This document shows positions 23,074 to 33,600 of a stretch of 64,000 nt of DNA, piece by piece. This stretch comes from Cryptomeria japonica. Lineage: Eukaryota > Streptophyta > Pinopsida > Cupressales > Cupressaceae. Position 1 is the stretch's first letter. Each line of letters begins with the position of its first letter. Under the pieces are notes generated by a model. It ran no database searches. It was given only the letters and a program-made list of their open reading frames with translations, and was not told where the DNA came from. Position numbers and translations under genes: made by a program. The stretch covers positions 217,816,997-217,880,996 of the forward strand of contig NC_081406.1 of assembly GCF_030272615.1 (NCBI RefSeq). Reading direction: 5' to 3'.

Positions 23074-23823
23074 CCGAGAGAAAGCACTGGGCTCCAGTAA
23101 ATTCTTGACAGCTATATCCGCCAGGTCATATCCTAACTTGCGACCTGACTCACCTCTAGGGCCCACCCTTTAGTCTTTAATCCTGACCTACTGACTATTG
23201 TGACTTATGCTGCGTGCCACCATTTTACTTTCTCTCATCAACTAGCTAGACCACCTAGGTGGCATGCCATGTCATTTTTGCAACTTTGCTGGTTTTAAAC
23301 TACGCGCAACTTCGCCTAGCGAAATAGTGAAAGTCGTAGATTCATCCGCGAGATGCGCACTAGTTACTGGGCCTGACAACTTTAGGGGGAATACACATAA
23401 GGCATAAATTTTTGCGATTAATTAACATGACTGCCTAGGCAAACGACAAGGGGGGACACTTCCTACGATCCCATGACCCATTACTTAAGTGAATAAAGTA
23501 AAAAAAGAATAGAAACCAGAGGGTTTTAAAGAAACATTAGAAGATCTAAAATCAAAAACCCCTAAACCCTTAAGGCCTAAAATAGAGCTGAAGCATTTGA
23601 AAATGCACCCTACTCAAAATTTCAACAAACCATAGCCAATCATGGGAAAAGAAAAGCCCATTTTAATCAGTGATAACAGCGGCTCTGACTGGGGATGGTT
23701 GATCACAAGGTCAACACAAGAAAACTCAGAAACTCTGGAGAAACAGACCAAAACACAGACCAAAATAGAAAAGCAGGAAAGGAACAAAATATGTACAAAC
23801 AAAGGACCTACCGTACATGGACA

Positions 23824-25010
23824 TTAAGAGAAATAATGCTTCAGGAATTGTCCATGCACTGGTAATTCCTATATTTCATCATTCATATTCTTCAAGAAAT
23901 ATGAATCCTTACCATTTAAGTCATAAATCACAAAAGGGCCAATCCACAGTGATTCAAATTTCTTGTGCTTTCCCTTATCCTATCCTTTTGCATTCCACTG
24001 AAGAACCATGTCATCAATTTGAAACTTCCTTAATGATGTCCTTTTATCAAAAAGATATTTTGACTACAACTAGATCTTCTGATTTCTCTTATGAGCAAAA
24101 GTCCTAAGCTCCTCCATTTCTACAATTTGGATCATTCTATTTTCCATTGGTTCCGATATCTCCATGTCCTCATTTTGCAAAAATTTATACACTGGAAGAA
24201 GGTTATTTGCCGGCAATCTGGCTTGGGCACCATAGACTAATTCAAAAGGTGACATTCCAATGGATTTCTTAACTGTTATTCTATCTGCCCACAGAGCTAA
24301 CTTTAGTTTTTGATCCCAAGATCTTTTATTCTCTTCCAGGATTTTCTTGATGATATTCAATAGGCTTTTATTGCTGGATTCTACTTGTCCATTCCCCTGA
24401 GGGTGATAAGGTGAAGAGTATGACATGAGTATACCGTGACTAGTACAAAAGTCTACAAACTCTTTTGATCTGAAACACATGGCATTATCCATCACCAATT
24501 TTGCAGGTGTTCCAAATCTAGTTACAACATAATCCATCAGGAAATCAATGACAACTTTACCAGTAGCTCTTCTTGTAGGGATGGCTTCTATACATTTGGT
24601 GAAATAATTAGTGGCCACTATGATCCATCCGTGACCTCTCAACAATCTCTCCAATAAAATCAATGCCCCACTGGACAAAAGGAGCTTCTATAGAGACTGG
24701 ATTTAGGGGTAGGGCTCCTTCATACTTGAGCTTGGATGAGAATTTCTGACATGGGTCACATTTCCAAAAATATGCATGAGTATCTTTAAATAAAGTCGGC
24801 CAATAGTATCCAGCCCAGATTATCTTACCAGCAGTAGTCTTAGCAGAGTAGTGACCTCCACATACTCCATCATGCATTTCAGTCAACACCTGTTTAGCTT
24901 GAAATTCATCCAAACATATTAGTAACTCTCCATCTCTTTTCCTCCAGAAAAGATCACCCTGAATGAGCACATATTTTTGGGACTTGAGTTTCAGAGTTCT
25001 TTTCTGATTA
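23824..25010 (-). pseudogene. OG integrase
   Basis: The HHCC zinc module is at about 24880-24740 (HDGVCGGHYSAKT and KCDPCQKF). The core shows WGIDFIGEI (about 24675), RFGTPAKLVMDNAMCF (about 24500) and HPQGNGQVESSNKSL (about 24390), so the D-D-E triad is preserved. A one-base frameshift near 24640 separates the zinc module and first Asp from the rest. A TAA at 24070 precedes the C-terminal WIGPFVIYD and GQFLKHYFS motifs, and the final stop is at 23824. Integrase joins element cDNA to host DNA. Only 145 bp separate the stop from the 3' LTR. Confidence 0.82.
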
Positions 25011-25129
25011 TGTGTCATTTCTTCTGGGAATGTAGCACCTCTCAAAATTTGGACTATCTCTGTGTACCAGGGTTGCCTCTCAATACTAGTGACTAAAGCA
25101 TCTCTAACCTCAACATTATGTATTTCTAC

Positions 25130-25546
25130 ATTCATGAGATTCGACTTAGTCATGAGCTTAGCCAAACCTAAACCTCTCACCAATTTGGTGATCTTTATCT
25201 CCAAGTTGAATTCCTGAATTCTATTGATCCATCTGCATCTCTTCCCAGTAACCTCAGACTGAGACAAAATATCTTTAACTGCAGCATGTGGGACATAGGC
25301 AATGATATTTGCATTCACTAAATATGGCCTAAAAGCCTTAACAACTTTAACTAGGGCATAAGCTTGTTTCTCCATGGTCTCATATTTTAGTTCTGCCGCC
25401 TACAAAGACTTACTGTAGAAGGCTATGGGATGTTCATATCCTTCATTGTCGTTTTGTAGCAATACTGCAGCCACCGTATGATATGAATTAAAAGAAAACA
25501 CAGAAAAAGGTTTACTGTAATCCGAAGATTTCAACACTGGTGCCTC
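25130..25546 (-). pseudogene. OG RT-linked RNase H (catalytic Asp lost)
   Basis: In the pol frame after RT, FSVFSFNSYHTVAAVLLQ, HPIAFYSKSL and ETMEKQAYALV follow the RNase H pattern. The first catalytic Asp position is Phe and a later one (AYVPHAAVK) is Pro, while the Glu remains. Stops are TAG at 25547 and 25401. It is probably a structural connection domain, as described for Tat elements that gained a second RNase H. Confidence 0.72.
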
Positions 25547-25639
25547 CTAGATTGCCTTCTTAATCTTAGCAAAAGCTTTTGAGGCTTCTTGATCCCAATA
25601 AAACTTGGTATCCTTCTTGAGGAGCTTGACAATAAGTTT

Positions 25640-26570
25640 CACTATCTCTGCGAAGTTTGCAATGAATCTCCTAACAAAATTTACTTTACCTAAAAAAGAT
25701 TGAATACCTTTCACATTTTTAGGTTTAAACACCTTATTGATTGCTTCAATTCTCTCAGGGTCTATCCTTACCCCCTCCTTGGAAACTATGTGTCCCAGTA
25801 GCTTTCCCTCAGTGACTCCAAAATGACATTTCTTGGGATTTAGTGATACACCAAATTCCAAGGCTTTATTGAACACCTTCTCTAGATGTCCACAATGATC
25901 ATTAGCCTTCTTAGAGAAACAAGTTAGATCATCTTGATAAACCACCATGATGATGTTAATGAATTCTTTGAAAGCTACATCCATAGCTCTCTGAGATGTA
26001 GCTCCTGCATTTTTTAATCCGAACGGCATTCTCACATATACATAAGTTCCCCATGGAGTAGTGAAAGTTGTCTTAAACTGTTTAGACTCCTTTACCAACA
26101 CTTGATTATATCCTGAGAAACCGTCCATCATGGATAAAAGATCACATCCTGTCACTCTCTATAGTATGGCTTCCATATTCGGGGATGAGTAGTTATCTTT
26201 CAAGGAAGCAACATTTAAATTCCTAAAATCTACACACAATCTGATGTCTCCATTCGTCTTCCTCACTGGGACCAGATTGGAGACCCATGAAGAATGCCTT
26301 ATTGGTTTGATAATCCCCCCTTCTCTCAATTTGGTCAACTCTTGTTGCATTTTAGTTTCTAACAAGGGATTGATAGGCCTCTATTTCTGTCTGAAAGGCT
26401 TAGCATCTAGAAGTAAAGGAACTTCATGCTGAAAAAGATCTTGTCTATACGCCTTTAGGTCTTCATAAGACCAAGTAAAGACATGCTTATACCTTTTCAA
26501 TAAATTAATAAGGTTATTCCTGGCATGAGGGGGTAGCTTCTTTCCAATATATACCAACTTAGGGGATGAT
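25640..26570 (-). pseudogene. OG reverse transcriptase
   Basis: The frame reads KLVYIGKKLPPHA (about 26568), EGGIIKPIRHSSWVSNLVPV (about 26320), DIRLCVDFRNLN (about 26245), MMDGFSGYNQ (about 26130), MPFGLKNAGA (about 26030) and the active-site VYQDDLTCFSK (about 25940), then GHIVSKEGVRIDPERIEAI. The two catalytic Asp of the YQDD box are present. It shares one frame with gag-pro upstream, and breaks are stops only (26570 TAA, 26366 TAG, 26159 TAG). Confidence 0.88.
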
Positions 26571-26924
26571 TATGTCCCTAGGTTTACCTCCTCTAACTCT
26601 TCCAACTTGGTGGTAGACTGCTGATGTAAGTGACTATCATTATAACTAAACGTGCTCTCCAGCTCCACCAGCCCTTTAGGTATCTCATTGGTTTCCAACT
26701 GGACCACATCATTTCCAAACACTGTCTCTCTATTGTCTACCACTTCCACCAATGCATTACAATCAATCTTTTGTCCATCATAATCATCAACACATTGGAT
26801 AAACCTAAGAATGTCTTCATCATCAGCAAAAACTTGCCAATTGTACACATTATCAGGAATAGCAAGCCTAGATTTTATTTCCATAGTGGAAATACCGGTT
26901 AGCATTGCATCATCATTTTTCAAA

Positions 26925-27307
26925 GCAAAATTAGCTAGGAAATCTGCCATAATATTTTTTGCTCGCTCTATCTAATTAATAGAAAATGCATCAAAATGCT
27001 CAATAGTATCCCAAACAGTATGCTTATACTGCTTTAATCTATCATTCTTGGATGCATATTTAGATCTCACTTGAGAGACAACCAATTTTGAATCCCCCAT
27101 TACTTTCAATAGTTGGATTCCATGCCTTTTTGCAACCACAAGTCCCAGTAACAGGGCTTCATATTCTGCAGTATTATTTGTGCACTAGAATGCCAATAAA
27201 AATGAATACTTAAAAGTTATACCTGATGGGGATACAAAAATAACCCCTGCTCCAGATCTTTCTTTGGAGCAAGCTCCATCAAAATACATCTGCCACAACC
27301 CATACTG
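26925..27307 (-). pseudogene. OG archaeal-type RNase H, placed before RT
   Basis: Read in the pol frame: MYFDGACSKERSGAG (about 27290), NNTAEYEALLLG (about 27180), VMGDSKLVVSQV (about 27110) and NIMADFLANFA (about 26955). The four acidic catalytic positions D, E, D, D are all kept. Stops are TAG at 27308, about 27187 and about 26973, each plausible from CAG. The domain degrades RNA in RNA-DNA hybrids. Here it lies between protease and RT, whereas element G has it after the RT-linked RNase H. Confidence 0.8.
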
Positions 27308-28768
27308 CTATGCTTGTAGCTCGACCACAATAGGGTCAGTATTCTTCAATTGAGGTAAAATTGATTGAAGTCTAAAGTTATCTAGATCTACATTGATCAT
27401 ACAATTAAGCATACTAGGGTCTACATTTTCAATTACCCTAGGAGCTCGTGGCTCTCTGTATAATTTGACCTGATTACCATTAATAGGAATGGTGGCATAG
27501 GATAAGTCCAGTTGAACATTTCCCCCTACTGTTGCTGCCCACTGCTTGGAGAGTAACATACCATAGTGGGGTTTAGTGTCAGTAACAATAACATCCATTT
27601 TGTAAGTGGCTTCAGGGAATGCTGCTATTTTTACTTCTACATCTTTCATTGTACCTATCACAGGTACTTCTCTGTTATCCATGGCATAGCATTTCCCATA
27701 CACAATGGTTACTGATAACCCTAATTCTTTCATAACACCATAGGGCATTACATTAGCAGCAGCTCCTGAATCTATCATGCAGTTTTGAATCAACCGGTTA
27801 TTGACTAACAAGGCAACATAGAAGGGATCTACCTGAGAAGGCTCCTGAGTGATAGTGGTTCCAACATAAACCTCTGGGGTTTGGAACTCTTGATCCTTTC
27901 CAACTTTAGCTGAACTGGTGGGTAATACTATGTCACTATCAGATAAACTAGAGAATAAAGACAAAGCTACATCCTTATGTTCTTTAATCTTTAGTAATTC
28001 TACTAATGGAACAATGACCTTCATTTGAGTTAGAGCTTGGGCCATGTCAAATGTAGAACTATTGCATGTTTCGATATTAGCCCTAACTCTTTCTGTTTTG
28101 AATTGACTTTCCCTTTTCACTGTCTCTACTCCTTGTACATCACTAACATTTTTATCATCTTTGCCTTTGGGTACATCTTTAACTTGTTCCCCTTTTTCTT
28201 GACCGACCTCAGGAACAGTAATAGCACTACTTGATGCCCCCCTTTTTGTAACTTCCTTTACAAACATAGAACCTGGCTCACCCTGATCAATGTCTCTCTT
28301 GGTGCTTCTCAGGTTATAGTTATGTTTTGCTTTAGCAATTGCAGCTTTAGTGAGATTTCTAACTTCTTCCTCACTAGGCCTCCTAAGATGAACCTCTTCA
28401 TCTTCATTTGTTACCACATTCAATGTAGGATGCCAATCTAAGGCTAACTGCCCTTGCACTAGCTTTTCATTATCCAACACATCACTGTATTCACTTTGCA
28501 TGAATTCCTCATCACTTTCTATGATGGTTTCAAACATATTAATGTCAGGCTCTGCTTCTGGTCTCATAGATTCTTCAAAAGCTTGAGCCACTGCACACTG
28601 ATGAGGAGAATGTGGTCCATCACAAGCAATACACCAGGGAGTATTTTCTATATTGTGAACATTTTTCCCTTTCAAGGGATCTGGAGTGTCTTGACTTTGG
28701 GCAATTTTAGGCTTCTCAATTTGGGGTTTGCCATCCTTCCAATTGGTATTATATGGCATACCATGCAA
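27308..28768 (-). pseudogene. OG gag C-terminus and aspartic protease
   Basis: This is a 486-codon open stretch. It begins shortly after a frameshift near 28795, contains a knuckle of the form CX2CX3HX4C (CIACDGPHSPHQC, about 28637) and an acidic, low-complexity linker. The protease has NCMIDSGAAANVMPYGV at about 27780, with the DSG catalytic triad intact, and GMLLSKQWAATVGG at about 27560. The protease matures the polyprotein. Confidence 0.85.
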
Positions 28769-30419
28769 TCTAGGGGGTCTATCTTGCCAATTATAATGAG
28801 TTTATCATTTTTGCTAACCTTGGCAGTCAGATCTTTCATAGCCATAACCAATTTCTGTATCTTATCATCCTCCTTAGCAACTTTATTAGGTTGTTGTTTG
28901 GTTTCTTGCCATAATCTACCATCTGTCCTTCTTCCTAACTTCCCAGATGCTTTTCTATTACTTTCTACATTTATGGCAATTCTAAAAGCATCTCTCAAAT
29001 TATGTGGGTTCTTATCCCTTAAAATATAGGCCATCTTGGAATCAAATGCATTGTAATATATATAAAGACACATGTTATCATCTAGCCTCATCACTTGATA
29101 CAATCTGTACATGGCCTTCTGGAACTTGGCATTGAAATCAGTGACCATTTCGTTTTTAGATTTTCTGATGATGTTGAATTCATTTAGTATGAAACTCACA
29201 TTAGTCTTGTCACCATACAGCTCTTGAAAACAAATGTTAAAATCTTCCCATGACCCTATGCTATTAACTGGGAGACCTCTGTACCAATCTCTTACATCAT
29301 CAACCAAGGATTGAACAAACAGTTTCATAATAACATCTTCATCTACTATCTCATAATCATTTATTAGATCCCCAAAGGATTTCAGGAGTTCCTCTGCACT
29401 AATTGCATTGTTCCCAGTGAATTTATGGAGTCTATCTCTTAACTCAGTGGGAACATGATTTGTATATCCCGGGATCCCATCAAAGAACAATTGTCTATAT
29501 TGTTCTAAATTGATTGGTCTTCTTTGAAAAGGGGTAATAGCATTGTTATTTCCCATAGTCATTTTAGCTTTTGGGATTGGAGATTGTGGTATTTGAGTCC
29601 ACTGTTTATTCATAGGTATTTAACTTACTGAGCCAATATTATCTTGTACTGCAGGTTGAGTATTGGCCTGAGGAAAGGAAATGTGTTGGGGATTAGGCTT
29701 GCTAAGATCTTCTGATGGGAATGTAATAGGGGGAGCCTTTAAGTAATTAATCTTTCCTTTTACTTCCTGATTCATTGCTTCTAACTCAACCTTTTCTAAT
29801 TCCATTTGGAGATCCTCCTTTTCTTTCCTCATCCTTTCCATTTCTCTTTAGCAAGTACTTCAAGATCAGCTATCTGTCTACGAAGCCTATCTCTTTCCAT
29901 TAGTTTGGCTTTAACTTCCTTCTCCTTATTTGCCTCCTTTTGGGCTCTTAGGGAGATTAAATGATGGACTCTTCTATTTAAATCTTCAATCTCTTGAGAC
30001 ACTTTATCCTCATCAGGGAAGTTTTCTTCAGAGTCTGATGCATTAACTTGACCTATGTCAATCAGACTAATGTTCCCATCAATTGTCCTAGGAACTGAGT
30101 GCCTAATTGCATTTGAACTGGTTCTATCTCTTGCAGAAACACTAACATGAGATAGATCATGATTTAAAATAGGTGCATTATCAATATTTCCAAACAATCC
30201 TGAATGGAAACCTAAAATATCATGTTCTGAATCTCTGGAAGATGAATTAGACTTTGCATAAACAAGTCGATCGGGCATCTTACCAGTATTATTATTTTTC
30301 TACACCCAAGCAACATTTGATGGCTCATGCAACATAGATCTCTTCTGGCCTCTCCGTGATTGTTCTGGCAGACCTTCTTGCAAGGTTTCACGAAGATTTT
30401 TCTTCATGAATGATCTCAT
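28672..30419 (-). pseudogene. OG gag
   Basis: ATG 30419 opens a frame (MRSFMKKNLRETLQEG) that runs with one TAG (about 30300) through a Ser-rich then coiled-coil region (EIEDLNRRVHHLISLRAQKE). A one-base shift occurs near 29835, then a TAA at 29620. From 29613 the retrotransposon Gag core follows (IMKLFVQSLVDDVRDWYRGL, then SWEDFNICFQELYGDK). The frame leaves phase near 28795, joining the protease frame. The start lies about 200 bp after the PBS. Role: capsid formation and RNA packaging. Confidence 0.82.
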
Positions 30420-30614
30420 GTTTTTTGCTCCTTGCATCTCGCTTGTCTTCCTTTTAGAAATATTTGTATCTCACAAGAACTGGTTCAAAAGTAATAGAGT
30501 CGCCACCCACAAAACTATGGAAATTATGAAAACAAGCAGTCTAATCCACAAACACACAACAATTTTCTTTATAAGCCTCAACACAGATCTGTGTTTATAT
30601 CTTTATTGTAACTC

Positions 30615-30632
30615 TCCCCGGCAGAGTCGCCA
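30615..30632 (-). other. Primer-binding site of OG (tRNA-Arg type)
   Basis: The minus strand reads TGGCGACTCTGCCGGGGA, the tRNA-Arg-complementary PBS typical of Ogre elements, four bases downstream of the 5' LTR end. Confidence 0.88.
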
Positions 30633-30636
30633 CTTT

Positions 30637-33600
30637 TGTTGTCTTCAAAATCTGATTCTCTTTAAACATCCTTAAAATAATATGATTGAACTCGGTGCAG
30701 AAGAGACATCAAAGATAAGGAAATTCTCAAGACAACATATGAAAAGGTTTGATTGAACCTTCTACACTTCGGAATTACTCAGAGCCCAGGTGGGTATACC
30801 TTTGTGAATTGAATTCACACTTTCAAACATAAACCCACAGCAAACCAGTCCAGAAGACTAGTGGATCTATTCACCTTGAAATTAACTGAAAACAAAAGAA
30901 TGGAAATTATACTTAAATTAAGCATTTTGATCAACAAAACATGCAATAAACAACTTCAATCAATACCAGTGCCTTGTCCAAGGTCATAGAGTCATCTAAA
31001 CTTAGATAATACTCCTCAAACAAAATATCTTTACGCATCCTGTTGGCTTGGTTTCTATCAATCCTTGTATATGCCTGACACCTATAAGAACTTATGCATT
31101 CCAAATTAAGCTATGATCATCAAAATTCAAAGTCTCTTCCAAAGAGTTTACTGGTATGAATGATCCCCGCATCTTTAATTTCCCTCCTAAAGAGAAAAGC
31201 TAGCGAACACTTCTACTAAAAATTGCTTTGCAATCCCATTCAAACAAAATAAGCCTGGATTATTCAGAATAAAAATAGTAAACAAATTGTAAACACACTT
31301 GAAGATGACACAAAGCTTCACTCAAAACCGATGGTCTGTATATTGATATTAAGTTCAAGAAATATTACAAGAAGTTTTTAAATATTCTCCATTAGACTTA
31401 GAAAAGCTTAGATAAATTTCTGCAGTGTTTTCTTACAATTCTTTTGCGATCCCCCTTCCTATAGTCCTGGTATCCATTTATAACAACATGGATGCACAAA
31501 GCTTTGGACTTCTTGAGGAGAGTTTGTTACAATCATTTCTTTCAAAATAAAGAAGTTACAAGCTTTTCACAAAAACAATTACAAGCTCTTTTCGGCCTCT
31601 ACAGTTTCTTCAACAGGCTGTTCGGTTGCAACCTCTTCCACCTTTTCAGGGGCACTCTCCAACTATTCTGGATCATGGGTGGCATATTTGGTTGTCCACT
31701 CATCATACACCTCTTCTATTGGCCATGACAAATTAATCACTTTATCCTTAGTCTTGGTCAACCTTTTATAAGAATTTCTCATTTTGTTGACTTTTGAATT
31801 GAGAAAACCATAATGTGACTTAATTTTCTCTATCTCTTGTATTGTCAAAATAAAGAAAGAAGCATCATCTCGATCAATAATTCCTTTAATTCTTGATGAC
31901 AATTTAGCTTCTATCTCCTTAAGCCACATTTGTTTGTCCTTTAATTGATCCGGGCTGGCAAAAACTCTTGGGAGCAACTCAAAAACTTAAGCAGTATACT
32001 CCTTTTTGCACAGATTAACCTTCCTATCAACATTATCCACCTCTGCTGCTAATTGTACTAAATCTTTAGTGATGTCAGAAGTGGATCTAATGATAGGATT
32101 AGCCCTTGCTTCATTGGAGGATACACACATAAACTCTAAATCTTGCTCCCTAGGCCTCCATTTGTCAAAAATAGGTGTCAAAATGGCCTTGTCTCCCCTG
32201 AGCTCATTCCATATATCCACAATTTTACCTACATTGTTGTAGAGCAATGAGGCATTCATTGTATCTACAAAACTGAAAATTGTAGCCCTGACTCTCGCCT
32301 CATACTTCTTTGCATATAAGCCCTGAGCCTGTTTTAAGTTTTCTAATTCTTGAGGAGTAATTTCAACCATTTGAGAGCTGGAGGGTGCTGGAGATGGTGG
32401 AAACTCAATGATAGGGCTAGTAGGTGGAGGTCTTATAGGAGAAGAGGAGATCATCAGTGTTGATGACTCACCTTAATGGTATTGTCCAGTCAACTGGCTC
32501 TGCAGCTTAGCAATGATGCTATCCTTACCTCTTACCTCCTCCTTAGCACTGTTACAGGCCTTCAAAACTGTTTCCAACTTTACTTGGAGGGTCTCTTTCT
32601 CTTTGGCTTCCTTTTCTGCTACTGCAACACTAAATTTTGTAGTCTCTAACACAGTGCTAGCAGCTTTCACTACCCCTGTACTCTACACTCTTTTCACCAT
32701 CATCCCACCAAGGTAACTTGACCCTGGGGTATCTTTGCTCTTCTTACTCTCATTTCTCTTGAGAGACCACATGATGAGTGCAGCATTATCCTTAGTGAAA
32801 GTAATTCCCTCCATGGGTTTGGTCTCTTTCCTCACTGCGTCTAGTACCAGGGCATCTGCTATATCCCACTCGGGTAAAATAAGCACTCCAGCTTGTGCCA
32901 CCATATCTCTCCCTTGTTCAGGGGTGATGGTTTTGAACTCTTCCATCATCTCTTGCTTTATTTCCTCTTCTACCAGGGCTAGATCTTTATTAGGCTATTC
33001 AGCCTTTCTCTTTTCACATCTAGCATTATATTTATCTATGTTTTGTTTCCATATAAACTGCATAAATGCTTCTGATGTGACAAAATTGTTGTCAGCCAAG
33101 AAGGCATTACTTGCCTACTTTATCTCAGGATCCCACTCCTGGCCTTTGAGTTCAGTGGTGGTAATATCCATTTCAGCAGCAAGGGGTTCTTCTAGCATTC
33201 CTTCTTCCACTTCATCATAAGTGTAGGCAATTTCCCCTAGACTACCTAACGGTAGGAGTTGCTCAGCTGCTACTTGCTCATCTCCTATATGGATAGGGGA
33301 TTGGGATGGGGAATACAAAGGTGTATCCGATTGTACTTCTTTCCCTACCCTTTGCTTCTTTGGGCTCTCTTGGATGTCAATGACATCTTGTATCTTCCTC
33401 TTTCCTTTAGAGGTAGAGGGCTCCCTTGTCGTAGGCATCAGCACACTATAACTAGATTTCTTGTGCAGTGTATAATCACCAGGAGGGATTGCTTTGCTGG
33501 AAGCTGACCTACTTAGGATCATTCTCACCTTTTTAGGGTTGCTTTTGATTACAGCTTCCCTCTTCTCCTTTAGGGTCTGCATCACATCTTCAAAGCAAAC

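Larger units (their letters stand above)
17409..23678 (-). repeat. 3' LTR of OG (6,270 bp)
   Basis: On the minus strand it starts TGTTATCACTGATT (23678) and ends GACAACA (17409). It contains, in order, an upstream region with hairpin repeats and a TATA-like box (23600-21990), a 3.6-kb reading frame (21987-18351) and about 940 bp after it. It is 1.1 kb longer than the 5' LTR because that copy has a deletion just upstream of the frame. Confidence 0.88.
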
